Positions 9,154-17,555 of a stretch of DNA of 64,000 nt are shown in pieces. Source of the stretch: Anaerolinea thermophila (GTDB taxonomy: Bacteria; Chloroflexota; Anaerolineae; Anaerolineales; Anaerolineaceae); contig NZ_DYHZ01000002.1 of NCBI RefSeq assembly GCF_020723905.1, forward strand, positions 372,001 through 436,000, read 5' to 3'. A program made the position numbers and the translations under genes. The stretch's first letter is position 1. Each line of letters starts with the position of its first letter. The notes beneath the pieces are model-generated. The model worked only from the letters and a program-made list of their open reading frames with translations, was not told the origin of the DNA and searched no databases.

Positions 9154-9915
9154 ATGAGTCCTGTTCAGGTTACGCTTCTTGGCACAAATGGCTGGTTTGA
9201 CACGTACACGGGCAATACCCCCTGTGTGCTGGTACAAACCCCCGATTGCGATGTCATTCTGGACGCCGGTTATGGCTTTGCCAAACTTGACCGCTTTATC
9301 CGCGGGGATCGCCCGGCATACCTGCTCCTCAGTCATTTCCATCTGGATCACTTAATCGGGTTGCATACTCTCGCCAAATTCCAGTTTCAGCATGGGCTGA
9401 CCATCATTGGACAACCCGGCACAAAATGGGCGCTGGAATCCCTGCTTTCTCCGGTGTATTCGGTGCCGCTTTCCGGTCTGCGCTACCCCGTTCACATTGT
9501 GGAGAGTCAGCCCGGGAAAATAGAACATCTGCCTTTTGAAGTGCTGGCTTTACCTCTGATTCACTCTCAGCCGTGCTTTGGCTATCGTTTGCAGGTGGAC
9601 GGCAAAGTTCTGGCGTATTGCACCGATACCGGTTACTGCGAGAACGCCGTCAAACTGGCACAGCATGCTGATATCCTGTTGACCGAATGCTCGCAGGCGC
9701 CCGGCACGCCGCACAACGATGAATGGCCCCACCTTTCCCCCACTGAAGCGGCGCGCATTGCCCGCGAAGCCGAAGCCCGTCAACTGGTGCTGATTCACTT
9801 TGATCCTACTCAGTACCCCACCCTCGAAGACCGCATTCACGCCGAAACTGAAGCCCGCAAGGTGTTCTCCAGCGTCACCGCCGGGCGGGATGAACTGCAT
9901 TTTACTCTGGCATGA
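9154..9915 (+). CDS. Metallo-beta-lactamase-fold hydrolase (RNase Z-like)
   Basis: 253 aa. Metal-binding motif HFHLDHL in SHFHLDHLIGLHTLAKF, with DAGYGFAKL before it and CTDTGYC, HAD-ILLTEC and VLIHFDPTQYP after, matching the ribonuclease Z / phosphodiesterase branch of the MBL fold. Substrate cannot be predicted. TATAAT at 9138-9143 sits 10 bases upstream of the start and GAGG serves as ribosome site. Its stop overlaps the start of the kinase-like gene as ATGA, so the two are translationally coupled. Confidence 0.87.
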   Translation: MSPVQVTLLGTNGWFDTYTGNTPCVLVQTPDCDVILDAGYGFAKLDRFIRGDRPAYLLLSHFHLDHLIGLHTLAKFQFQHGLTIIGQPGTKWALESLLSPVYSVPLSGLRYPVHIVESQPGKIEHLPFEVLALPLIHSQPCFGYRLQVDGKVLAYCTDTGYCENAVKLAQHADILLTECSQAPGTPHNDEWPHLSPTEAARIAREAEARQLVLIHFDPTQYPTLEDRIHAETEARKVFSSVTAGRDELHFTLA

Positions 9916-12896
9916 GCGCACTGGGGATTGAGAACGGGGTTGTCGCGGGGCAATCTGCCGCGTGGAGCCTCATCCAGAAACTCGGCGAGGGGGACGCTGG
10001 CGAGGTTTATCTGGTGGAGGGGCTGGTCAGCCATGAGCCAGCCATTCTCAAACGCCCGCGGCGGAGTGTTTTTCTGGGGGAGATTCGCCGTCAGGCTGAG
10101 CAGATACGCACCGAGGGGCGCATTTTACAGGCGCTGGAATACATTCTTAAGCCATTGCAGGGGCGGGTGCGCACACCGCGCCTGCTGGATGTGAGTAAGC
10201 CCGGCACGGAATTCTCCGAAAATCTTTTCATCGTTATCGAGCGCGCTGACGGATTTGATCTTTCCACCCTCACCCGTGTAGCCCAAATGGGCTTTTCACC
10301 TGCCGAAATGGCAGGGTACTCTCCCATTGAACAAAATTTCCTGCGCCATCTGGCAAAACAGGGAGCGGTACCGGAACGGGTCATTCTTGCCGCGCTTGCC
10401 GCAGTATTGGATGTCTTTGCCCTGATCCATGCGACTGAATGGGAATGGAACAATCAAATCATCCAGGGCATCCTCTGGAACGATGTCAAACCCGATCACC
10501 TTTTCTGGAATCCGTATCAAACCTGTGTGACCCTGATCGACTGGGGCAACGGCAGGGTGATTGAAAAAAACGAAGGTGGACGGAAAGCACGGTACTCCCC
10601 CATGGAGGACCTGCGTCAGTTCTGGGAAGAGATGGGACGCTTTCTCTGGCAGGTGCATCCTGCCCTGCTGGAACGGCTGGAATGGACGACGGGGCTCCCG
10701 GATTTGCGGGAAATGCCTTCCCGGGTGGAGATTTTGCGTCAGCGCATTGAGCGCCTGCGCCTGGATGCTGAACGGCAGGCGCGCCAGTTGCGAGAAGAAG
10801 AAATGCGCCTGCTTTCCCCCACTCTCGGAGAGGGATTATTGCGCGAAGCCCTGGAAGATGTGCATGCCCGTTTGATTGCAGTGGGCGAAATTCCTGATTA
10901 TGAAAATGCTCTCCGCATGGCGGGAAGCATCAGCGCCAACCTTGCTGCCGTGGGGGATATGGAGACCATCCGCTCGGTGTGCCGCTGGGCGGAAGGATTG
11001 CCCGGCAGTCAAAGTGCCATGTGGCAGGTGATTGCCCGGCTGGCGGATTTTGCCCGGCAGGCACAGCCGTCGCATAAAGAAGCCATCCTGCAAGCCGTTC
11101 AACATGCCGCCATGGGACAGTGGGAAAATGTCCTCTGGTACATGCTGGTGTTCCTGGAAAACGCTTCCGAGCCGGAAAACTGGCAGGAAGTGGTGGAGCA
11201 GGTACGCGCGCTGGCACTGCCGGAGGGCGACGTGAATGTGCGTCCTCTGCCAGTGCTGAAGCGGGTGTTGTTCACTCTGCAGTCCACCCTTCAACGCATG
11301 GAAGACAACAATGCGGAAGACGAAGAAACACTTGCCCTGCGTGCCCTTGTAGATCAACTGCGCTCGGTGACCTTCAACTGGGTGCAGGTGGACCCACTGC
11401 CGCCTCACACCACGCTTCTCTACGGAGATGCCGAAGCCCTCATTCCCGAGATCGAGCGATTTCTGCCCGGCGCAGGCGAGGACCTGCGTCGCGCCCTCGC
11501 CCCTCTGCGACAGCAGGTGCAGGAGGTGCTGGAAAACTGGGGAAGGCGGGAGTTTGTCCATGCTCAGCAGGAGTTACGTCGCCTGCTCTTGCTAGACCCG
11601 GATCGTCGCCGACTGTTGCGTGCAGATAGCGCGCTTCAAAAAGCACCCCAGTGGCTTCAGCAATTGCACAGTGGACCGCAGGAACAGGAACACCTCAGCG
11701 AATGCGTCACCCGCTGGGAATACGAAGGGCGGGAAATGCGCAATCAGGTGGGCAGTGCCGGATGGCTGGATGGTATTCTGGAAGGGCTGAAAGCCGTGCG
11801 CCGTGGCACCTGGCCCGGCGATTTACTCCTTTCCCAGCCTGAACTGGTGACCGATTTGCCCTGGCTCACCGAATTTGAACGCGCTGAGGAAGTCCAGAGA
11901 CGTTTGTATCCTCATCTGTCCCTGCCTGTGCCTTTGACCCTTCAGGGTATTCAGGAAACCCGTTTTGGTCCTGAACAAGCCATTCATTTCCTGGAGCCGA
12001 TGGATGCGTGGACGCCGGAAGCGCGCGGCTCATCGGCGCGAGTGTACCGGGCTACTTACCTTGCGGGAAACGGGGAACAGCAGGAAGCCGCCTTGAAACT
12101 CATGCGCATGGATAAAGCCGAATACGCCTTGCCGCTTTTCCGTGAAGAGGTGCGCGTCCTTTCCATTTTGCAGGGAGTATCTGGCGTCAACCCCATGCTG
12201 GAATGCGGTTTCCTCTGGATGGGCGAGGGCTTTGACCCTCCGCCGGATCACAATCTGGGCGCCATTCAAGCCCTGCGCGGCGATGCTGTGCGTATGGGAG
12301 TGGATCGAGCGGAAACCTTTCTGGAGCAACTGGATCAGCGGGTGCGGGAAGGCTGGTTGCCTTACCTGCTGGTGCAGAAACGCCGTCGCGAGGACAACCT
12401 TTTGCTGATGTGTGATGCCAGCATCACCCAGGGACGTTTACTGCCCGTCCCGCAGTTACTGATGATGAGCATTCAAATTTGCGAGATTCTCGAAGCGGCT
12501 CACCAGCATAACATTGTGTACCGCGATCACAAAATTCTGCATTATTACTGGGAAACTGCCCGGAACGGCGTATTTATCATTGACTGGAATGTTGCTCGTT
12601 ATCATCCCGGGGGCTTAACGTCGGTGGAAATCAGCATGGATCTGGTTCAGTTGGGCGCGCGCGGGTTACATCACATCCTCACCGGACGCCCTGCTCCCGG
12701 CGCTCTGCCTCTGGGACCTACCCGCCCGGAAGAGATTGAGCAAGCCGCACAGCAGTACCGCGCCCAGTGGACCTTTGATGACCAGCGCCTTTCCACTCAG
12801 GTGCTTGCCATTCTGGAGCAGTTGCTGGCGGGAAGTTACGCCAGCGTCAGCGATTTGAAAGCCGATCTCAAACGGGCATACCTTGACCTGCGCTAA
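9912..12896 (+). CDS. Large protein with two atypical Ser/Thr kinase-like domains
   Basis: 994 aa. Domain 1 (about residues 15-290) has a glycine loop LGEGDAGEVYLV, a candidate ATP lysine in AILKRPRR, a catalytic-loop equivalent WNDVKPDHLFW near residue 190 and IDWGNGR in place of DFG. The middle (about 290-690) is helical and charged, with no family recognised. Domain 2 (about 690-994) repeats the plan: SSARVYRATY, AALKLMRM, VYRDHKILHYYW near residue 869 and IDWNVARYHPGG. Both carry the catalytic Asp (in NDVKPDH and YRDHK) and a metal-binding Asp (DWG, DWN), so activity is possible despite the altered motifs. Coupled by ATGA to the MBL hydrolase and followed by a TPR/membrane protein: a likely signalling cassette. 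Confidence 0.8.
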   Translation: MSALGIENGVVAGQSAAWSLIQKLGEGDAGEVYLVEGLVSHEPAILKRPRRSVFLGEIRRQAEQIRTEGRILQALEYILKPLQGRVRTPRLLDVSKPGTEFSENLFIVIERADGFDLSTLTRVAQMGFSPAEMAGYSPIEQNFLRHLAKQGAVPERVILAALAAVLDVFALIHATEWEWNNQIIQGILWNDVKPDHLFWNPYQTCVTLIDWGNGRVIEKNEGGRKARYSPMEDLRQFWEEMGRFLWQVHPALLERLEWTTGLPDLREMPSRVEILRQRIERLRLDAERQARQLREEEMRLLSPTLGEGLLREALEDVHARLIAVGEIPDYENALRMAGSISANLAAVGDMETIRSVCRWAEGLPGSQSAMWQVIARLADFARQAQPSHKEAILQAVQHAAMGQWENVLWYMLVFLENASEPENWQEVVEQVRALALPEGDVNVRPLPVLKRVLFTLQSTLQRMEDNNAEDEETLALRALVDQLRSVTFNWVQVDPLPPHTTLLYGDAEALIPEIERFLPGAGEDLRRALAPLRQQVQEVLENWGRREFVHAQQELRRLLLLDPDRRRLLRADSALQKAPQWLQQLHSGPQEQEHLSECVTRWEYEGREMRNQVGSAGWLDGILEGLKAVRRGTWPGDLLLSQPELVTDLPWLTEFERAEEVQRRLYPHLSLPVPLTLQGIQETRFGPEQAIHFLEPMDAWTPEARGSSARVYRATYLAGNGEQQEAALKLMRMDKAEYALPLFREEVRVLSILQGVSGVNPMLECGFLWMGEGFDPPPDHNLGAIQALRGDAVRMGVDRAETFLEQLDQRVREGWLPYLLVQKRRREDNLLLMCDASITQGRLLPVPQLLMMSIQICEILEAAHQHNIVYRDHKILHYYWETARNGVFIIDWNVARYHPGGLTSVEISMDLVQLGARGLHHILTGRPAPGALPLGPTRPEEIEQAAQQYRAQWTFDDQRLSTQVLAILEQLLAGSYASVSDLKADLKRAYLDLR

Positions 12897-12925
12897 AACC
12901 GGTATAATTCCCGTACCCTATTTCA

Positions 12926-14671
12926 ATGGGAATGACTATGGATACTTCTTTGCTTGACCGAATTGAACAACAACTGGCTGATGCCAGCACCCCCGTGAAC
13001 GAACTGCGCCGGCTCTCCATTGAACTTGACGATGCCATGCATGAAAGTGGTTTTGCCTTACTGCCGGAAGCCGAGCGCACCCGCGCGCAGAGATTGTTTC
13101 AGGAACTGCGGGCACGTTTGCGCGGCGGCGAGGTGAAACCCGTCCCGGAAACGCCTCTGCGGGATGCGACAGTCCCGGAAGCCCCTTCTGCATCCAGATC
13201 TACCCGCCCGCGCAGTGAGGAACGCCAGCATAATCCCTATGCTCAGGAAACCATGGAGGAAGCAGAGCGCCTTTTTTACGGAGGACGTTATGCCGATGCC
13301 ATTCGCCTGTATGATCAGGTGCTTGCCATTGAGCCTGACTGGGAACGCGCCCGTCAGCACCGCAATGAGGCTGAAGGCTACCTGCGTACCGGATACATTC
13401 CGGCGGTGGCACTCCCTGCCGAAGCCGCTTCGGCGTTTGGCAAAGCCCAATCGGCGGCGCGACTGGGACGGTATCAGGATGCGCTTGCCCTTCTCCAGCG
13501 GGCTCAGAATATCCTTCAGCAATATGGCATTCAGCGCTGGCAGGAAGGAACGGAGTTTGAGCAGAAACTCCAGCAGAACATTGACGCTGAAAATGTCTTC
13601 AATGAGGGCTTGCAGTTGTTTGCCCAGGGACAACTGGAGGAGGGGATAGACCGGGTGGAGACCGCCGCTCAAGCCACCGGTTTGCCCCGCTATCATGAGC
13701 GTTTGCAGACGCTTCTGCGCGAACGCGAGCAGATTCAAGCCAGCGTTGAAGCGCTCAATGCCACCGTGCTGGATCCGCGCGCGGTCACTCAGGCGAAGAG
13801 CAACATCGAAACGCTGGTGTTGAAGTACGGCGAGAACCCAACCCTGCAAAAGTTGCGCGCGCAACTGGAAGCCGCGGTCCCGCGGCTGGCGTCCAGTTTG
13901 ATGGATCAGGTGCGTCAGTTGCGCGTACAGGCAGTGCGGGCGCAGACGCTGGAAACAGCCCGCAGTCGCATCCGGCAGGCGCGGCAATTGCTGGAGCAAT
14001 TAACCGGTCTGGGCTATCAGAGCGAGGAATTTGTTGATCTTCAACGCGAGGTGGAGAAAACGTTTCAGGAAATCTCCCGCTATGAGGACACGCTGGAACA
14101 GACCCGCGCTGTGCTGGAGACCAACCCGAACTGGCCCTCAGCGGCGGCGCGCATGAGCGCCGACCTGCGGGCGCGTTTTCCCAACGATCCCAACATCATT
14201 GAACTGAACAAAGCCCTTTCGGTCTACACCCGCACCCTGCTGGGATTGAAAATTGCCGGTGCGGCGCTGGCACTGGCGCTGGTGGTCTTTCTCATCGGGT
14301 TGGGAGTGGGACAGGTGCGCAGTTACATTCTTTCCCTGACTCCCACGGCGACACCTACTCCCACAGCAACTGCCACTCCCACCCGTACAGCAACGCCGAC
14401 CGCCACAGTCACTCCGACACCGCGTCCCACCGAGACGCCCACCATTACCCCCACGCCCCTCACCGCCTCGCTGGCGAGGCGGGTATGGGCCCGCAATGGC
14501 TGTTACGAGGAGTTTACCGGCATTGCCCAGATCCCAGAAGGCGCAGTGGTACGTCTGCTTCCTGCAGAACGGCGCTTCGACACCCTCTCGCGGGAATGTC
14601 TGCTGGTGGAATATGTCGGCGAAACACGCACGATCATTGGCTGGATTTTAATTGCCGATCTGGCAAGGTAG
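12926..14671 (+). CDS. TPR-like coiled protein with one membrane span, Thr/Pro stalk and C-terminal SH3-like domain
   Basis: 581 aa. Residues ~1-110 are charged; ~110-250 contain TPR-like repeats (AERLFYGGRYADAIRLYDQVLAIEPDWERA); ~250-430 are long helices; a single membrane span (IAGAALALALVVFLIGLGVG) lies near residues 440-460; then a Thr/Pro stalk (ATPTPTATATPTRTA) to about 510, and a ~65-residue C-terminal domain with one pair of Cys (NGCYEEF, RECLLVEY) that resembles a bacterial SH3 domain. By charge the TPR part is inside and the C-terminus outside. TATAAT at 12903-12908 gives it a possible promoter of its own; the start could also be the ATG at 12932 or 12938. It may be a target or scaffold of the kinase-like protein upstream (inference). 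Confidence 0.75.
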   Translation: MGMTMDTSLLDRIEQQLADASTPVNELRRLSIELDDAMHESGFALLPEAERTRAQRLFQELRARLRGGEVKPVPETPLRDATVPEAPSASRSTRPRSEERQHNPYAQETMEEAERLFYGGRYADAIRLYDQVLAIEPDWERARQHRNEAEGYLRTGYIPAVALPAEAASAFGKAQSAARLGRYQDALALLQRAQNILQQYGIQRWQEGTEFEQKLQQNIDAENVFNEGLQLFAQGQLEEGIDRVETAAQATGLPRYHERLQTLLREREQIQASVEALNATVLDPRAVTQAKSNIETLVLKYGENPTLQKLRAQLEAAVPRLASSLMDQVRQLRVQAVRAQTLETARSRIRQARQLLEQLTGLGYQSEEFVDLQREVEKTFQEISRYEDTLEQTRAVLETNPNWPSAAARMSADLRARFPNDPNIIELNKALSVYTRTLLGLKIAGAALALALVVFLIGLGVGQVRSYILSLTPTATPTPTATATPTRTATPTATVTPTPRPTETPTITPTPLTASLARRVWARNGCYEEFTGIAQIPEGAVVRLLPAERRFDTLSRECLLVEYVGETRTIIGWILIADLAR

Positions 14672-14694
14672 TCCAGCGGTTTCTTTTAGAAAAC

Positions 14695-14724
14695 CATCAG
14701 GCGCCGGATAAGCGGCGCCTGATG
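14695..14724. terminator. Bidirectional hairpin between convergent genes
   Basis: Perfect 12-bp stem CATCAGGCGCCG/CGGCGCCTGATG with loop GATAAG. It lies between two converging genes. T-runs are weak on both sides, so termination efficiency is uncertain. Confidence 0.65.
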
Positions 14725-14729
14725 CTGAT

Positions 14730-15536
14730 TTAACCGCCCAGATTGATGTTCACTCCGCCCTGACTTTTCCCCTCTGCCGCCGGCAAGAACTTGCGGATGG
14801 CTCCCGCCAGTTTCGACATCGGCATGGTCTGGAGCCAGATGCGCCCCGGCCCGGTGAGACTGACAAGGAACAGTCCCTCGCCGCCGAAGAGCAGGTTCTT
14901 TACCCCTTTGACCAGTTGTACATCGTAGGTCACAGTCGGCTCAAACATTGCCAGGTGCCCGGTGTCCACCAGCATTTTCTGGCCGGGCTGCAGGGTGTAT
15001 TCGACGATCTCGCCGTCGAAACTGGCAAAGAAGGTTCCGGGACCCTCAAATTTTTGCAGGATGAAGCCCTCGCCGCCGAAGAAGCCCGCTCCCAGGCGTT
15101 TCTGGAAGGCAATGCTCATGTTGACGCTCTGTTCTGCCACCAGCAGGGTATCTTTCTGAGCAATCATTGCCTGCCCCTGCGCCAGATTGACCGGAATAAT
15201 TTTCCCGGGGAAGTCGCAGGAGAAGGTCGCCATGGCGCCTTCGATTTCCGCTGTGTAGTTGACCACAAACAGCGATTCTCCGGTAAACACGCGCCCCAGT
15301 GCGCCCATCAACCCGCCTTTGCCAAGGTTTGTGTCCATGCGCACGCCCTGACTCATCCACGAAAGCGAGCCGACCTCGGTGTAAAAGCCCATGCCCGGTT
15401 TCATCCGCAGGGTGAGCGCCTGCATCACAGTGCCAATGATCTGATAATCTGCCCCGCCCATGGTGCGCCCCGAGAGGGTCACTACAGGTTCAGGTAAATC
15501 CAACCGCTGACCGGCGGTGTTGGTGTATTCGCTCAT
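14730..15536 (-). CDS. AIM24 / TIGR00266-family protein
   Basis: 268 aa. The repeated glycine-rich beta pattern (GMGFYTEVGSLSWMSQGV, GAGFFGGEGFILQKFEGPG, KNLLFGGEGLFLVSLTGPGR, WLQTMP) is the AIM24/TIGR00266 signature, a double-stranded beta-helix related to tryptophan RNA-binding attenuator-like folds. The bacterial function is not established. No signal peptide or membrane span. Ribosome site AAAGGAGAGG precedes the ATG. The C-terminus ends in a short Gly/Asn tail. Confidence 0.88.
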   Translation of the reverse strand: MSEYTNTAGQRLDLPEPVVTLSGRTMGGADYQIIGTVMQALTLRMKPGMGFYTEVGSLSWMSQGVRMDTNLGKGGLMGALGRVFTGESLFVVNYTAEIEGAMATFSCDFPGKIIPVNLAQGQAMIAQKDTLLVAEQSVNMSIAFQKRLGAGFFGGEGFILQKFEGPGTFFASFDGEIVEYTLQPGQKMLVDTGHLAMFEPTVTYDVQLVKGVKNLLFGGEGLFLVSLTGPGRIWLQTMPMSKLAGAIRKFLPAAEGKSQGGVNINLGG

Positions 15537-15599
15537 ATTGAAGCCTCTCCTTTTCTATTGAGAAATCTGTAATCAGAGTAACAGAAAATCCTTCCAGAA

Positions 15600-16769
15600 T
15601 CAATACGGATTTGAGGGCAAAGAAGTTGCACGGGAATGCTTCACCCATACCACAACCAGCAGGATGAGCAAAAAGGTGCGCAGTCCAACGGGAAGTGCCA
15701 GCCACTGGAACCATCCCCGGGAAAGCAAAAGGGGCCATTCCAGCAGGTTGACCAGCGTCAGCGTGCCGCTCATCAGTAAACCCTGCCGCAGGGGCAGACT
15801 GAGCAAAATCAGCGGGATAAGGTAAAGCACCCATTGAGGACTCCACCCCGGCGACCAGAGGAAAAAAAGCGCCCATGTCAGCCCCACCAGAGTCAGGCTG
15901 TTTTTTGGAGAAGCCACTGGATGTCGCAAATACAGGATAAACCCCAATCCACCGATGCCCAGCAAACGAATCCACGCAGGAATGCGCTCAGGGTTGCCCA
16001 TGGGTTGGACAGCGGCTTGTGGATCAAAACGAAGCGCAAGGTCTCCAAAATTTCCTGTGCCCCAGTTGCCGTCCAGCAATGCCCACACGGTCTCCCACGA
16101 TCCTTTGGCAGATTGAGATTGCAGGGAAGCCCGGGTGAACTCCGGTGAGACAAGCCATAAACTGCCATACACCGCTGCCACCAGCCCAAGCGCCGTCAGG
16201 GTGATGGTGATTGCCCGCCGCGGCGGCGCGCTGCGCCATATTGTGGGAAGAACAAGCGCCGGGAACCATTTTGTCAGCATACCCAGCCCGATAATTACGC
16301 CGGTTTGAGCGTCTGAACGTGAGGAGAGCAAAGCGTGCAGTCCCAAAAGGGTGAAGAACACGCACAGGCTATCAAAATACCACCAGGTGTAAGCCAGCCC
16401 GGCGATCAGCGCAGCGTAGAGTACAGCGCGGGTGTCGCCATCGGGGAGGGACAGATGCTCGGTGAGGCGCTGGAACAGCACAATGCTGGCTACATCCACA
16501 CCGGTCAAAAGAATTACCAGGAGATATGTGAAGGCGTTTTCTCGGGGAGCGAGATGCACCAGCCCTTCCAGCAGGAAGGGGAAGAGGGGCGGAAATTCCA
16601 CCCAGTAATTCACAAAAGGAAGTCCCGGCAGTTGCGCCAGACGGTAGAAGTGATAAAAATCCCCATATCCGCGCAGTCCGTCAAAGGGAAGCGCCAGCAA
16701 GAGCGGCACACGCACGAGCAGGAACACCATCCATGGCAGGGATTTGGGACGCATAAGAGGGATAGCCAT
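15600..16769 (-). CDS. GT-C-type membrane glycosyltransferase (GT87/DUF2029-like)
   Basis: 389 aa, about nine to ten membrane spans. Features that point to a polyprenyl-phosphate-sugar-using glycosyltransferase: LPFDGLRGYGDFYHFYRLA after the first span (acidic loop), VNYWVEFPPLFPFLLEG with the conserved YPP-like element, GMLTKWFPALVLP in the middle and LFFLWSPGWSPQWVLYLIPL toward the end. This fits the GT87 mannosyltransferase-like group. Its start overlaps the stop of the hydrolase gene by one base (TGATG), so the two form an operon. Substrate unknown. Confidence 0.78.
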   Translation of the reverse strand: MAIPLMRPKSLPWMVFLLVRVPLLLALPFDGLRGYGDFYHFYRLAQLPGLPFVNYWVEFPPLFPFLLEGLVHLAPRENAFTYLLVILLTGVDVASIVLFQRLTEHLSLPDGDTRAVLYAALIAGLAYTWWYFDSLCVFFTLLGLHALLSSRSDAQTGVIIGLGMLTKWFPALVLPTIWRSAPPRRAITITLTALGLVAAVYGSLWLVSPEFTRASLQSQSAKGSWETVWALLDGNWGTGNFGDLALRFDPQAAVQPMGNPERIPAWIRLLGIGGLGFILYLRHPVASPKNSLTLVGLTWALFFLWSPGWSPQWVLYLIPLILLSLPLRQGLLMSGTLTLVNLLEWPLLLSRGWFQWLALPVGLRTFLLILLVVVWVKHSRATSLPSNPY

Positions 16770-17431
16770 CAGCCTTTCTGTAAAAATTCGTCAAGCGTAT
16801 GCAAAATGAGCGCCATTCCTTTCAGAGTGGCGTCAAGGTCTCCCTCCACTTCCAGACTGTGGTTGGCGTTTGACAGCACCAGCAGATGAAAGTCGCCGTG
16901 TTTCATCAGGTCTTGCATGGCGCTTGCATCGAACAGCGGGTCAGCATCTCCGGCGATGAAGAGCGATCTGGGCTTGGTACGGCGCACGGCTTCGCGCAGG
17001 AAAGGCACCCGCACCAGCGGAGTAAGCCACACGTAGGTGGCGTGGAGCAACTCGGCTTCATGCACCAGCAACCATGCCAGCACCAGAGACCCCAGCGATT
17101 TCCCGAACAGCACCACCCGTTGATAGTCGCGCTGAGCCATTGCCACCTCAAAGGCGTTGCGGGCGTCATTCCCCAGCAGGCGCAGGCGCTCCTCCATATC
17201 CAGTTGATCAAAACCGGGGGCTCGCGAGGCGTTATATTCAATGGTCAAAGCATCCGCACCGCGGGCAATCATCAGCCGTGTGGGGTAGTACAGGACGGGC
17301 ATGGCGCAGGTGTAGCCGCGCCCCGGGAAGAAGATCGCCAGTTCATCTGTGCCCTCTTTTTGACGGAAAAAGGTGTTGGTCAACGGGGAGCCATCCATTC
17401 CGTGTATGGGTAAAGAAAGAATTTCTTCCAT
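16769..17431 (-). CDS. Alpha/beta-hydrolase
   Basis: 220 aa. Oxyanion segment FFPGRGYTCAMPVLYY, nucleophile elbow GKSLGS (Ser112), acid in IAGDADPLFD and base in SNANHSLEV make a complete Ser-Asp-His triad, in the small dienelactone-hydrolase-like/uncharacterised esterase group. The ATG at 17431 (MEEILSLP) is preferred because it follows GAGAGG. Cytoplasmic. Upstream partner of the GT-C gene with a one-base overlap. Confidence 0.82.
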   Translation of the reverse strand: MEEILSLPIHGMDGSPLTNTFFRQKEGTDELAIFFPGRGYTCAMPVLYYPTRLMIARGADALTIEYNASRAPGFDQLDMEERLRLLGNDARNAFEVAMAQRDYQRVVLFGKSLGSLVLAWLLVHEAELLHATYVWLTPLVRVPFLREAVRRTKPRSLFIAGDADPLFDASAMQDLMKHGDFHLLVLSNANHSLEVEGDLDATLKGMALILHTLDEFLQKG

Positions 17432-17509
17432 TTCATCACCTCTCTGAATGATTATAGTCAGTAAATGGATAACATTGGTGCTCTTTTTTGCCTTGCCGGT
17501 TAACAATTC

Positions 17510-17518
17510 TGCTATACT
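17510..17518 (+). promoter_or_regulatory. Extended -10 promoter of the M20 peptidase gene
   Basis: TGCTATACT (TGnTATACT); no good -35. The start codon at 17556 lies 37 bases downstream with AGGAGG in between. Confidence 0.5.
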
Positions 17519-17555
17519 GAGGTTAATTCGTCATCTGTTGAGGAGGAAGTGCGAG

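Noticed and set aside
14340-14460. Short repeated motifs in the Thr/Pro coding stretch as a CRISPR-like or tandem DNA repeat
   Set aside because: The repeats are degenerate codons for Thr and Pro inside a coding frame; no constant repeat with unique spacers.
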